DNA of 64,000 nucleotides from Candidatus Bathyarchaeota archaeon (GTDB taxonomy: Archaea; Thermoproteota; Bathyarchaeia; Bathyarchaeales; Bathycorpusculaceae): NCBI GenBank assembly GCA_026014725.1, contig JAOZHV010000059.1:248001-312000 (forward strand), in the 5' to 3' direction. The notes below the pieces were generated by a model. It saw only the letters and a list, made by a program, of their open reading frames with translations. It made no database searches and had not been told where the DNA came from. Each line of letters begins with the position of its first letter. Position 1 is the stretch's first letter. Position numbers and translations under genes: made by a program. This document shows positions 8,224 through 18,000 of this stretch, piece after piece.

Positions 8224-8784
8224 TTGCCAAAAGTTAAAGCCACAATAAGCATCGAAAACGTAGTCGCATCCGCAACACTCAACCAAAAAGTTGATTTAAA
8301 CGCTGTAGTAAAAGGTTACCCAGGCGTCGAATATCGCCCTGAACAATTCCCAGGCCTAGTTTTTAGATTAAAACGCCCAAAGACAGCGACTTTAATTTTT
8401 AGTTCTGGAAAAATGGTCTGCACAGGCGCTAAATCCGAGAAGGAAGCCAAAAGAGCCGTCATGAAGGTTGTTAAAGAACTCAAAAAAGGCGGAATCATAA
8501 TCATCAGCAAACCAGAACTTAAAATCCAAAACATCGTTGCCTCAGGCGGTTTAGGAGGCATGATTGATTTAGAAAAAGCAGCTTACACTTTGGGGCATGC
8601 TATGTATGAGCCTGAGCAATTTCCAGGCTTAATCTACCGCATGGAAGACCCAAAAGTTGTGATTCTGCTTTTCGCCAGTGGAAAGCTTGTTTGTACGGGT
8701 GCTAAAAAAGAACAAGACGTCTACGACGCAGTTGGAAAATTGCATACGCTACTTGAAGAAACAAGCCTTATCTTTTATGATTAG
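8224..8784 (+). CDS. tbp: TATA-box-binding protein
   Basis: 186 residues, the general archaeal initiation factor that binds promoter TATA elements. Two imperfect direct repeats are plain: PEQFPGLVFR and SGKMVCTGAK in the first half, PEQFPGLIYR and SGKLVCTGAK in the second, forming the saddle. Start chosen as TTG 8224 behind GGAGAGG. An upstream ATG at 8185 would add 13 residues unlike the family. The usual acidic C-terminal tail is short. This gene is the clearest sign that the window is archaeal. A TATA-like TTTATAAAT lies upstream near 8161. Confidence 0.95.
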   Translation: MPKVKATISIENVVASATLNQKVDLNAVVKGYPGVEYRPEQFPGLVFRLKRPKTATLIFSSGKMVCTGAKSEKEAKRAVMKVVKELKKGGIIIISKPELKIQNIVASGGLGGMIDLEKAAYTLGHAMYEPEQFPGLIYRMEDPKVVILLFASGKLVCTGAKKEQDVYDAVGKLHTLLEETSLIFYD

Positions 8785-8792
8785 GCACAAAC

Positions 8793-9419
8793 TTACTGTT
8801 TTTTAACTTGTTTTTTGATTACTTTCAAGTTTTCCTCGTCAATAGCACCTAATTCAAATAACGTGTTTGCTATTTCGCTAATTCTTAACAGAGGATAAAG
8901 TTTTATTCCATTTTTCTCCAACAACTGTCGCCCCCCTTCTTCCCTGTCAAGGAAAGCGACGGCTTCGGTAACTATGCCGCCCTCTGCTCTCACTGCATCA
9001 GCTGCATTTTTAAGCGTTAAACCAGTTGTGACTAAATCGTCAATAAGCAAGACTTTTTCTCCTGAGACTAGAATGCCCTCTACTCGACGTTCTCTTCCAT
9101 GAAGCTTGATGTCTTTTCGCACATAAAGGAAAGGCTTTCGCAGGTTGTAGGCGATTTGGGATGCAAAAATAATTCCTGCCAGCGGAACCCCTGCAATTCG
9201 GTTGAAGTTTTTTAAGCCAATTTGGTCAGTTATGAATTGGGCGTAGAAGTCGCAGATTTCTCTAAATGAATCTGGAAAGCTTGGAATTACCCGCAGGTCT
9301 ATGTAATATGGGCTTGCTTTTCCGCTTGAGAGTCTGAAAACTCCGAATTTAATAGCGTCAATTTTAAACAGTATGCTCGCCATCTTTGCTTTTTTGTCCT
9401 CGTTAATTTGAGCTTTCAT
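8793..9419 (-). CDS. pyrE: Orotate phosphoribosyltransferase
   Basis: 208 residues. Transfers PRPP ribose phosphate to orotate to give OMP in de novo pyrimidine synthesis. The PRPP loop VLLIDDLVTTGLTLKNA and the phosphate loop region YVRKDIKLHGRERRVEG are clear, as is FRLSSGKASPYYIDLR near the N-terminus. I favour ATG 9419, behind AAAGGAT. A GTG at 9428 overlaps the stop of the upstream hydrolase by 4 bases and would add three residues. It is translationally coupled to the MBL-fold hydrolase gene and converges with tbp, with a gap of 8 bases. Confidence 0.93.
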   Translation of the reverse strand: MKAQINEDKKAKMASILFKIDAIKFGVFRLSSGKASPYYIDLRVIPSFPDSFREICDFYAQFITDQIGLKNFNRIAGVPLAGIIFASQIAYNLRKPFLYVRKDIKLHGRERRVEGILVSGEKVLLIDDLVTTGLTLKNAADAVRAEGGIVTEAVAFLDREEGGRQLLEKNGIKLYPLLRISEIANTLFELGAIDEENLKVIKKQVKKQ

Positions 9420-9424
9420 TTCTA

Positions 9425-10114
9425 TCACATCCTTTTTGAAACCTGATAAATTTTGTTTTGTTCAGGAATCAAGCATACAGTCCGAGGAAGTTCTTTCTTT
9501 AGCAGTTCAGCGAATTCCTTTTGGCTCTGTGTTGTAGCTGTGTGGTAAGGGACTGCAATTAAGGGTTTGGTTAAACGCGCGATTTCAAAGCCACTCTGCG
9601 GGGTTGCTCCTGGAGCTATGCCAACGGTGCAGAAGACAACATCAAACTGTTCTCTTTGTCCGATAGCCGCTAATTCTGGAAACGGAAGACTGTCTGCGGT
9701 ATGATAGATTTTAACGTGGTCTTCACTGGTTATTATGTAAGTCACTGGCGCCAGTGCTTTATGGTTACATTTTTCTGCCTTTACTGAGACTTCGCCTACT
9801 TTGATTTCTTGGCTTGGACGAATTTCTTTGAGCATTTCAGGAGGAATGGCATGTTGAATTTTTCTTGCGGAAGCCGGGTCGGCGATTATAATGCAGTTTG
9901 TCTCTTTCTGAATTTCCGTTAGAAGTCGTGGATCAAAATGGTCATAATGTTCATGCGTTATAAGCAGTGCGTCAATGTTTCGGAGACTTTTAGGTCTTAC
10001 ATCAACGGGATCTATTGCAAGAGTTTTTGAAGGAGTTTTGATGAGGATTCCGGCGTAGTTGTTGAACCATACGAAGAAGACTGTGTTTTGTTCAGGCGTT
10101 TTCTGGATGGACAT
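9425..10114 (-). CDS. MBL-fold metal-dependent hydrolase
   Basis: 229 residues, UPF0173/UlaG-like metallo-beta-lactamase fold. The zinc motif THEHYDHFD is near residue 55. Later ligands appear in EKCNHKALAP and YHTADSLPF, and AVPYHTATT is near the C-terminus. The substrate is unknown; the family includes phosphodiesterase- and lactonase-like enzymes. Start taken as ATG 10114 behind GAGG; a TTG at 10129 would add five residues. The stop overlaps the pyrE start, so the two form an operon, but the sequence does not say whether it serves pyrimidine metabolism. Confidence 0.8.
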   Translation of the reverse strand: MSIQKTPEQNTVFFVWFNNYAGILIKTPSKTLAIDPVDVRPKSLRNIDALLITHEHYDHFDPRLLTEIQKETNCIIIADPASARKIQHAIPPEMLKEIRPSQEIKVGEVSVKAEKCNHKALAPVTYIITSEDHVKIYHTADSLPFPELAAIGQREQFDVVFCTVGIAPGATPQSGFEIARLTKPLIAVPYHTATTQSQKEFAELLKKELPRTVCLIPEQNKIYQVSKRM

Positions 10115-10230
10115 GACTTGATTCCTCAACGATTATTATGCAGGGTTTGTTTTAAAGAAGTTGCGTAATTGATACGCCGTTATTGTATGAGAATAACAGT
10201 CGCTCAATGGAACAGCGCCTTTTTTTGAGC

Positions 10231-10950
10231 TTATGTTTCATTTCTGAATGTCTGGGTATGCAACGGTAATGGTTCTATTCTAAAGAATGCCCTAGCTACT
10301 AGCACCCAGGCGATGTATTGGACTAAACCGCCAGGCAGAGCCACTAATGCAATAGTGGTAAAGCCCGTTGAAAGGTTAAACGCTAGAACTGTGAACACCA
10401 CACCAACAACAATGTTAACAAATGCACCTATAACGAATATTTTAGCGGCGCTTCTAAACAGGTAAACGCCAGTCTTGTCAGCTAACAAGTTGTAAGCCTT
10501 ATAGTTGAATAGTATCCAAACAAGCATAACAACAGAAATGACCGTCACGAAAGGGGCATAGTACGGTGTAAGTAACGATTGAATTTGAGATGACAGGTTA
10601 GGCACGGGATTTAGGCTCCGAATTACATCAAACAAGTTAAGCATGATGTATGCGGTCAAAATTACTCCAGCCACCACAGCCGAAACAATAGTGCCTATTA
10701 ACCCGTAGAGGATATAATTGAAAATTTTGTGTTCACCATAATCCCTTGAAAAACCGTACATTGCTATAAAGAACAGAATGAACCCAGCAAACGATATGAT
10801 GCCAACAACGCCGCTGATCCCAAGAATCGCAGGATTCATCATTAATGCGGGATAAGCATATTGGATTATAGATAAAATGGTGCTGACTAAACCTGTCAGT
10901 GTTAAGCATGCGCCTACTCCGCCAAGGGTTCGGTTTGTTTGAATCGTCAC
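10231..10950 (-). CDS. DUF996 membrane protein
   Basis: About 239 residues with five or six hydrophobic segments. The N-terminus TIQTNRTLGGVGACLTLTG matches the start of DUF996 proteins, found mainly in archaea and of unknown function. GTG 10950 is preferred as start because an upstream ATG (11049) would overlap the previous gene by 47 bases and add a basic, unrelated leader. The C-terminal helix region ends with PGGLVQYIAWVLVARAFFRI. Same strand as the PP-loop enzyme upstream. Confidence 0.75.
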   Translation of the reverse strand: MTIQTNRTLGGVGACLTLTGLVSTILSIIQYAYPALMMNPAILGISGVVGIISFAGFILFFIAMYGFSRDYGEHKIFNYILYGLIGTIVSAVVAGVILTAYIMLNLFDVIRSLNPVPNLSSQIQSLLTPYYAPFVTVISVVMLVWILFNYKAYNLLADKTGVYLFRSAAKIFVIGAFVNIVVGVVFTVLAFNLSTGFTTIALVALPGGLVQYIAWVLVARAFFRIEPLPLHTQTFRNET

Positions 10951-11002
10951 GTTTCTAACCTTGAGAAGTATTATGGATGGTTTAGGGAATAAGTTTTTTG
11001 TC

Positions 11003-12031
11003 TTAGCATACAGCGGCTTTTTTGGTTTTGGTGACAGCGTTGCCGACACGGAGGTTATCTACGTCTGGTCTTTGCGGCAGTGTTACGGTGATGGCTTGGT
11101 TTAGGTTGTTTTTGCCGTATGCAACTTTGGCTTGGCTGGTTTTGGCGTCAGAATAAAAGGCTGTTAGTTGAGCGGCTGTTTCTATTGCTTTTTTGGTTTT
11201 TTGTCCTTGCAACAGAGAAATTGGACCGACAATATCAGGTAACTCAAAAAAGTAGTCGTTTGTATCTTTGTTGGCGCTGAGAAACTTGTTTTCTGCTTCG
11301 TTTCTTCCCACGATTATTTTATTTTTTCCTACCCTGAAGTGTCTGCCAACCCTTAGTAGCGCTATGTCTTTTGTTGTTATGCGTTTTTTGTTGGTTAGGA
11401 GGTCTTGTAGTTTTTTTGTGTATTCTTCGCAGGTAAGCAAGCATCCGCCTGCGGGAGAAGGATACGTTTTGATGCCGAATTCTTTGGCGAGTTCAAACTG
11501 GGGTTTTCTTGACCTTCCTTGAATGGCGAGCAGTTTGTTTCTGTCAACTAAACCTTTCTTTTCAGCTTCTGTTTGGGGTAATAGTTTGGCTGAGAGTGGT
11601 CGTAGAAGTTTGCCTTTTAATCCTGCTTCTTTTTCAATGATTTGTAGTGCTGGGTAGTGTTGTGACATGGGGCGTTCGCCTAGGACTTCGCCTGTGAAGA
11701 GGAAATCTGCACCGATTTCTTTGGCGTATTTTTTTGCTTTTTTAAGTATGAAGATTTTGCAGTCTATGCAGGGGTTTAGGTTTTTTCCGTAGCCGTGTTT
11801 TGGGTTGCGTAGCATTCGGACATAATCCTTGTCTACGTTGAGGATTTTTAGGGGTATGTTGAGTTGGGTTGCAGCTTGTTGTGCTTCGCTTGCTCCGTCT
11901 TTTTTTGGTATGCCAAAAGGTGTTTTAACGTTGAAGGCTATTACTTCGATGCCTTGGCGGCGGATGAGTTCTGTGGCAAGGATGCTGTCTAGGCCGCCTG
12001 AAAATAAGCTTACTGCCTTAACTTTGGTCAT
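11003..12031 (-). CDS. ThiI/MnmA-like PP-loop ATPase, probable tRNA thiolation enzyme
   Basis: 342 residues. The N-terminal PP-loop SLFSGGLDSILATEL binds ATP and adenylates the target base. Cysteines are in NPCIDCKIF and GGCLLTCEEY, and the block FLFTGEVLGERPMSQ is characteristic of this COG0482-related group, related to the tRNA uridine thiolases ThiI and MnmA. The C-terminal half has weak similarity to DUF814/NFACT-R-like sequence. The two Cys sites could take part in sulfur relay. Start at ATG 12031 (MTKVKAVSLFSGG); an upstream ATG at 12076 adds an unlikely leader. The precise tRNA position cannot be read from the sequence. Confidence 0.8.
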   Translation of the reverse strand: MTKVKAVSLFSGGLDSILATELIRRQGIEVIAFNVKTPFGIPKKDGASEAQQAATQLNIPLKILNVDKDYVRMLRNPKHGYGKNLNPCIDCKIFILKKAKKYAKEIGADFLFTGEVLGERPMSQHYPALQIIEKEAGLKGKLLRPLSAKLLPQTEAEKKGLVDRNKLLAIQGRSRKPQFELAKEFGIKTYPSPAGGCLLTCEEYTKKLQDLLTNKKRITTKDIALLRVGRHFRVGKNKIIVGRNEAENKFLSANKDTNDYFFELPDIVGPISLLQGQKTKKAIETAAQLTAFYSDAKTSQAKVAYGKNNLNQAITVTLPQRPDVDNLRVGNAVTKTKKAAVC

Positions 12032-12221
12032 TATGTGATAGATGGCTTTTTGGGCAAATAATAATTTACCTATCAAATGTGGGGGAAATTCGAGGGGAAA
12101 AATTGTTTCTGCATTATTAAATATGTTGAGAGGTAAGCGTTTTAGCCCTTGATGACGAATACTTTAAAAAGGCATCAGACAATAAAACCAAATAGTTTGT
12201 TCCAACTCGTTGAGGATTACC

Positions 12222-13328
12222 TTGGATATCAGCATATTCATCCCGGTGTACAAAGAGTCAGACCAATTAGCTGAACTGTTAGCTGATTTGGGTTCGCAGA
12301 ATGTGTCTAAGGAGATTTTTGTTACTGTTGATGAGCCGACTGATGGTTTTTTGGAGGAGATTGGGCATTTTGAAGGTGAGGACGTAAAGTTTATTGTGAA
12401 TAGGGAGCGAGTTGGAAAAGCAAACGCGCTCAACAGTGCTGTTGGGTTGTCTTCTGGTCGGGTTTTGTTGTTTTTGGATGCTGATGTTCGCGTTGGCAGG
12501 GATCCTGATTATCTTAGAAAAATTATTATGCAGATGCAAAATGTTGAAGTGCTTGATATTAAGAAGAAAGTGAAGAAGGACAAGGCGTTTTTGTCTAGGA
12601 TGGCGTATTATGAGTATTTGTCTTTTAATATTAGTGCGTGGATTTCTTCGCGGTTTTTGCATAAGTGTCCTGCTGTGAATGGTGCGGCTTTTGCGATTAG
12701 GCGTGAGACGTTTTTGAAGGTTGGTGGGTTTGACAGGGTTGTTGCTGAGGATATTGATATTGCGACTAGGGCGTTTTTGAAAGAAAGCAGTTTTGCTTAC
12801 ACGACTGATGTTGAGGTGGAGAATGTTGTTCATTGTGAGTGGGGGAAATGGTTTAGGCAGCGGCGACGTTGGGCGATGGGGCAGGCGTTGTGGCTTGTGC
12901 GTTGGTATAAGGATTTAGCGCGGAAGTTTGTTCGTAAGCCTCAGGTGTTTTTGCCGGGTTTGTTTTTCTTGTATCCTTCGATTACTGTGTTTTTTTTGAG
13001 TGCGGTTATTCCGAGTTTTTGGATGTATAATTCGTTGCTTGTTTTTTCGTTGTTTTTGACTGTGAAGTTTAATGTTGCTTTGCCGATTTTTTTGGTTTCG
13101 TTGGCGACTGCGGATGTGCTTAAGGTTTTGCTTATTTCGTTGTTGGGTTTTACGTTTACGGCTGGTGTGTTTTATGGTTTTTCCAGAAAGCTTGGGTTTG
13201 AGATAAAGTTGCATGAGTTGTTTGTTTACTACTTTTTCTATTCGCCGATTTGGATGTTGCTTATTGTTGCTGGTCACATTCAAGTGATTGCGCTCAAGCG
13301 CAAGGTTGCTCCTGACTGGCGAACATGA
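12222..13328 (+). CDS. Processive family 2 glycosyltransferase, membrane-bound
   Basis: About 368 residues. A GT-A fold begins with ISIFIPVYKES. The nucleotide-sugar Asp motifs are LFLDADVRVG and VVAEDIDIATRA, and QRRRWAMGQ is the Q-x-x-R-W motif of processive synthases such as cellulose and hyaluronan synthase. The last ~130 residues form three or four membrane segments. TTG 12222 follows GAGG by 6 bases; a TTG at 12210 is also possible. The role is inferred to be synthesis or export of a surface polysaccharide. It converges on repeat R2. Confidence 0.85.
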   Translation: MDISIFIPVYKESDQLAELLADLGSQNVSKEIFVTVDEPTDGFLEEIGHFEGEDVKFIVNRERVGKANALNSAVGLSSGRVLLFLDADVRVGRDPDYLRKIIMQMQNVEVLDIKKKVKKDKAFLSRMAYYEYLSFNISAWISSRFLHKCPAVNGAAFAIRRETFLKVGGFDRVVAEDIDIATRAFLKESSFAYTTDVEVENVVHCEWGKWFRQRRRWAMGQALWLVRWYKDLARKFVRKPQVFLPGLFFLYPSITVFFLSAVIPSFWMYNSLLVFSLFLTVKFNVALPIFLVSLATADVLKVLLISLLGFTFTAGVFYGFSRKLGFEIKLHELFVYYFFYSPIWMLLIVAGHIQVIALKRKVAPDWRT

Positions 13329-13369
13329 ACCATTCAATTGCGATTTTTGGCTTTGTTTGCTTTGCGGTT

Positions 13370-13680
13370 GACCCTATCCTCCTATTTAAAGCGAGTTTGG
13401 TGAGGGTTTTGTGCGGGTTACTACGACCATCAAGGAGTTGTCTAGCGTATCCTTAGCGTTTTTTACCACGACCATTCCTAAAGGGCAATAGCTCCGTAAT
13501 GGCCGTAGTAAAAGTCAACATGCTTTTGGCTTAAAACTGCGCCAATACCATAGACCCCATCAGGTTACTGCATACCTTGACTAATAGAATCCAAATATGC
13601 TTGCCACAACTGTGCAAGCGCAGAAAACACCTACCCCCTTAGGTTTCTGCAATGAGTTTCTAATAGGCGGCAAATAGGGT
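13370..13680. repeat. Dispersed intergenic repeat, copy R2 (long form plus partial duplicate)
   Basis: Occupies the gap 13329-13698 between convergent genes, in the orientation opposite to R1. On the plus strand: CCTATCCTCCTATTTAAAGC, TTACTACGACCATCAAGG (13418-13435), TTTTACCACGACCAT (13461-13475), GCTCCGTAATGGCCGTAGTA, AGTCAACATGCTTTTGG, then CCAAATATGC (13591-13600). A second partial unit follows with CACCTACCCCCTTAGG and CTAATAGGCGGCAAATA. Its first 60 bases match R5 almost base for base. Confidence 0.8.
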
Positions 13681-13698
13681 AATGGGTCGCATCTGCTG

Positions 13699-14337
13699 TT
13701 ATGTTTTGTCAGTTTCTTGTGGTCTTGTAGGCTCTGCTGCTTGGGCTTGTTCTTCCTTTAGAGCTTCTCCGAAAATCCTGCGTAAATCCCTCTTTAGAGT
13801 GGAAGTATCCTGAGTCAACCCGAAGTAGTCCGCAAAGTAATCCGTGGTTTTCAGCGCCAAAGACCGCCCGCTTCTTTCAGCCGCAATCAAGCCCATGTCC
13901 TTGAGTAGCTTTACATGTCCGTAGGCGTGTTGACCCCGCACTTCGATGACTCTTTTTTGGGAAATTGGTTGACGATAAGCAATGTACGAGAGCGTTTTGA
14001 GTGGCCCAGATGACAGCAAGGGACGGTTAACCAGCTTCTTGATTAGTGGGGTAAATTCGGCTTTCACCTGCAAAACGTACCGTTCATCTTTCAGCGCTAA
14101 AATCTCAAGTGCCGTATTTCTGGTAGCGTACTCCTCCTTGAGAATTTCCGCGTACTTCATGGCTCGCTTCTTTGAGCGGCTCCCAAGAACTTGGCACAGC
14201 TCATTTAGGTCTAAGGGGCGACCTGCCACGTATAGGGCAGCCTCTACCAAAGCCAAACGGTGAGCTCTTCGCTCTACTTCCTGTGCTTTTGCAGCTTCAA
14301 GGTCTGCGTCAACTGGTTGGTTTTTCGGCTCTTCCAA
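13699..14337 (-). CDS. scpB: Segregation and condensation protein B
   Basis: 212 residues, partner of ScpA and SMC in the prokaryotic condensin. The winged-helix pattern is visible in VEAALYVAGRPLDLNELCQV and in the second wing domain PLLSSGPLKTLSYIAYRQPI and RGQHAYGHVKLLKDMGLI. A charged, Ala-rich N-terminus precedes it. TTG start at 14337 overlaps the end of scpA by 29 bases, so translation is coupled. Last gene of the operon smc-scpA-scpB, whose 3' end faces repeat R2. Confidence 0.9.
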   Translation of the reverse strand: MEEPKNQPVDADLEAAKAQEVERRAHRLALVEAALYVAGRPLDLNELCQVLGSRSKKRAMKYAEILKEEYATRNTALEILALKDERYVLQVKAEFTPLIKKLVNRPLLSSGPLKTLSYIAYRQPISQKRVIEVRGQHAYGHVKLLKDMGLIAAERSGRSLALKTTDYFADYFGLTQDTSTLKRDLRRIFGEALKEEQAQAAEPTRPQETDKT

Positions 14338-15022
14338 TGTTCAGTTTCCCTACTGCTATGTACAATTCTTCGGTCTCTTCATTTTGCCACAGGTTAACCA
14401 AGCCATCCTGCGCAAGGAATAAGAGGTAAATAAACATTCTGAGCGCTTCGATGCGGGTTGCATCTTTTGTTAGTGTTGTGAAATCGATTATGCCTTGACC
14501 ATGCACTTTCTCGCATAAGAGAGCATACAGCTGGTCAACCTGTAGCTCAATCTCAGCCATGAACTTGTCAAACTGCGGTAGCAAATCGGAAACCGCTGGC
14601 AAAACAGGATGCTGCTCAACCGCATGAGTGAGATGCAACAGTTTTTCACCCTTCAAAACGTCATCTAAAACCTCGAGCAAATGCTGAATAGTCGTCGAAG
14701 TCAACTCATGTCTCAGCGGCAAAAACAAGGGCGGTGGAACAAAATCGCGCGGGCCCTTAGCTGGAACTGAAGGCGGCTCCTGCAATGTCAGCAACAACTT
14801 TGATTTCATTAAGTAAATTAAAGCGGAAGAATCCAAAGCTACTCCTGAAGCACGGAAATCAACCTTTTGTGAACGCTCCATCTCTACGAGGAACGACCTT
14901 AACAGGTAAGCTATGTTCACATTCCATGGCGTGAGTTTTTCAAGTTTGTTGATTTCAAACAGAATGTTCCACGGCGGACGCAAGTAGAACGGTCTTCTAG
15001 TCGGAGATGAAGTAGTTGACAC
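14309..15022 (-). CDS. scpA: Segregation and condensation protein A (kleisin)
   Basis: 237 residues. The kleisin bridges the two SMC heads. The family N-terminus is clear: PWNILFEINKLEKLTPWNVN, then LLRSFLVEMERSQKVDFRAS and SALIYLMKSKLLL. A C-terminal winged helix is suggested by FIYLLFLAQDGLVNLWQNEE. The middle is charged and variable. The GTG start overlaps the smc stop by one base (TAGTG), and the gene overlaps scpB by 29 bases. Confidence 0.9.
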   Translation of the reverse strand: MSTTSSPTRRPFYLRPPWNILFEINKLEKLTPWNVNIAYLLRSFLVEMERSQKVDFRASGVALDSSALIYLMKSKLLLTLQEPPSVPAKGPRDFVPPPLFLPLRHELTSTTIQHLLEVLDDVLKGEKLLHLTHAVEQHPVLPAVSDLLPQFDKFMAEIELQVDQLYALLCEKVHGQGIIDFTTLTKDATRIEALRMFIYLLFLAQDGLVNLWQNEETEELYIAVGKLNIGRAEKPTS

Positions 15023-18000
15023 TATTTTGCCCCCTCCGCTGGGAACTTTGCTGTAATTACGTTCGAGATTCCATTGCGTTCGTAAACACCGTAGACTTTC
15101 TGGGCTTTGTTAACCATTTCGGGTCGCAAACTGATGACTATGAACTGGATTTTTGATGCTTCCTCAAGCAACACTTCCGCGAGCTTGGCGGTGTGGAAAG
15201 CGTCCAAGTGTGCATCCACTTCGTCGAGTATGTAGAATGATGCTGGCGTGAATTCTTTGAGCGAGAAAATGAAACTGACCGCTGCAACGGAGCGTTCACC
15301 GCCGCTTGCTCCGCTCACAACGATTGAAGGCTTGTTAGGGAACTGCACAAGCATGTCTATGCCACCAGCGAACGGTTCATCAGGATTCTCCAGCTTAAGC
15401 GTTGCTTCGCCTCCACCCGTGAGTTTTGAAAAGTAACTTTTTAGGCTGGCGTTAATTTTGTCAAACGCATCCATGAACACCTTGCGCTTCTTAGCTTCAA
15501 TCTCATCCATGAACTGCACTATTGCTTGTTTTTCACGCTCTAACTCGTTGAGACGCACCGACAACTCCCTATAACGCGAAATCTGCTCATCATAATGCGA
15601 GAGCGCAAGCTGGTTGATGGCGCCGATTCGTTCCTGTTCAAACTGCATCATGCGAATGCTTGTCTCTGCCTCCTGAACCTGCCGCGGATTAGTCTCCAAT
15701 GGTTCCTCATAACCGTACTGCCGAAGCAAAGTTTGCTGTTGTTGGAGGCGCAACTGAAGGGTCTGCATGCTCAGTTGAAGTTGATTTAGCAGTCTCTCTG
15801 CCTGCTCGTACTCTGAATCCAACACTCGCAACTCAGCATCGATAGCGTCAATTTGTGAAGTGAACTTCTTGGCTTCTTCACGGGCAGACAAAACAACTTT
15901 TGATAGTTCAACGCGGCTTTTCTCTTGCTCATCTATTTCTTTGTTGATTACATCGCGCTCTTGTAGTGCCTCAGCAATTTCCTTCTCAAGCCTGCGCTGT
16001 TGTTGCTCCACTTTTGAAAGCTGAATCTTGATGTTCTGGTAACCCACACGCAAAACTCTGTCAAACTGTGACTGTCGCGTAGAAATCTCGGTTTGGCAAG
16101 AGCCTAAATGCTGACGCAACGTGTTTAGGGCTTCAGCCGTTTTGTCCCGTTGCACTTCAAGTGCTTGAATGTGTGAAACGTCAGTTTTCAACCTTAAGCT
16201 CGCAATTTCAGCATGAATCTTTTTGAGGCTAGCTTGGATGGAGTTACGCTCGTTACGGAACATGCTCATGCGTCCCTTGAAGGCGGCTGCTTCACGTTCG
16301 AGCTTTCCACCCAGCTTGTCTATGTGCCGAATGTTACCTTGGGTGCGCTTTATGCTACGTTTAATTCTTACCAGCTCTCTATCCAGTGTAGCAATGGATT
16401 CGGAGAGGCGTGCGATTTCAATCTTGGTGCTCTCAATTTCCTCATCGATGCCTGAAATATCTGAGCCTCGTTGCTCCAAATGTGTCTGCAGTGCTTTCAC
16501 TGCTTCGTCTAGGCTTTTTAGAGCATTCTCGCTGGGAATTATTGTGGAAAAGTCTATGGGGGCACGGTAGTAGCCACTTTCAAAAGCACCAGCCTCATAC
16601 AGGTCACCGTTGACGGTTACGGCACGGTAGCCTTGGTTTGAAAGCGCAAAAGCCGTCTTATCATTAGAAACCACTACAGTGTCTCCGAAAACGTAATTCA
16701 CTGCAAACGCGTATTCACCGTTATACTTCATAAAGCTTACAAGCGGTCCTACCACGCCTTCCCGCTTGGGCGCTTCCTTATTTTTAGGGTTGATTGCACC
16801 GCTAAGGGGAATGATTTTGATTCTGCCAAGTTTCATGCGCCGCAATGTTTCCGTGCAAGTAAAGGCTGAGTCGATGTCTTTTACGACCAAGGCGTCAAGC
16901 CAGCCTGTCGCTGCTGCTTCTATGGCTTTCTTGTAGTTTTTGTCAATTTTGATTAGTTTGCGCAATCTACCGTAGATTCCTGATATGGCGCCTACATCGC
17001 CCATCTCCTCAATACTGCGGAGGGCTTTTTCTTCAGCCGCTATTGTGGCGGCAAGGTCTCTTTGAGTAGCAAATTCAATAACTGCGTCCTTGGCGGAGCC
17101 TGCGATTTTTTCTGCTTCAGCAATTTCTTTTTCAACAGTTTCTTTTTGAATCAGCTTGCGCTCAATGGTGTGTTCCAGATTCTTCATCTGTGCTTTTTGG
17201 TCTTTTTGTACTTGCTCGAGTTCAGAGAGCGACTTTTCGATTTCAACTAGGCTTGCTTGGAATTTTTCTTTGCGGACATTTAGGCTTTTGAGTCGCCCAG
17301 TGCATAGCCGCAACGCCGCTTTGTCCTGTTTGTATTCTGAACGCAAGTACGCAAGACGCTTAACATGGCTTCCAACTTGTGCGCTCAAAATCCGAATCTG
17401 CTTATTGTTATCATCTAAACTTTCCCAAAGCTGAGCCGTTTCCTTGGCTAAGGCTTCATGTTCCGCTTGTTTTTCGGTTATTTGGGCTTGGATTTTCTCG
17501 AATTCGCTGCGGTTTGCGCGGATTTTTAGGCGGTTTTCTTTTATTTCGTTCCTGATGTTTTCATGTTCAGTAAGGCTGTTTTCTCTAACACGCTTGAGGC
17601 TTTCAAAACTTGCTTGCGCAGAACTAATCTTGGTCGATAACTCGGTCAGTTTGGATTTTAATTCGCCAATCCTTATTTGAACTTTAAGGACTTCTGAACC
17701 GCCCTGCTCAAGGTTCTCCCCGCTAAGTTTGCGCCAGTCACCCTCAATTTCATGGCGCTTGGACCTGCGCAGGTCACGTTGCACTTTTAGCTTGTCAACT
17801 CTTTCCTTTACTTTTCCCATTTGAGCAGTATTTTCCTTCAACTGAGTGTTTAACTGGGTGATTTCGCTTGAGGTCTTTATGGCTTGGAACTTTTTAATCT
17901 CATTCTGAATGAAATTGTACCTCAGAAGTTGATTTCTTTCGCGTTCAAGATCATCAAGACGCTTTTGTACCTCGTCGATTCTGCCCATGGCTGTGCGAAT

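Noticed and set aside
12279-13337. Two long minus-strand open frames opposite the glycosyltransferase
   Set aside because: Compositionally odd (Asn/Arg/Lys-rich), and shadows of the clearly conserved GT2 gene.
13418-13475. Spaced direct repeats that could suggest a CRISPR array
   Set aside because: Only two or three units, spacers are conserved between copies, and no cas genes are present.
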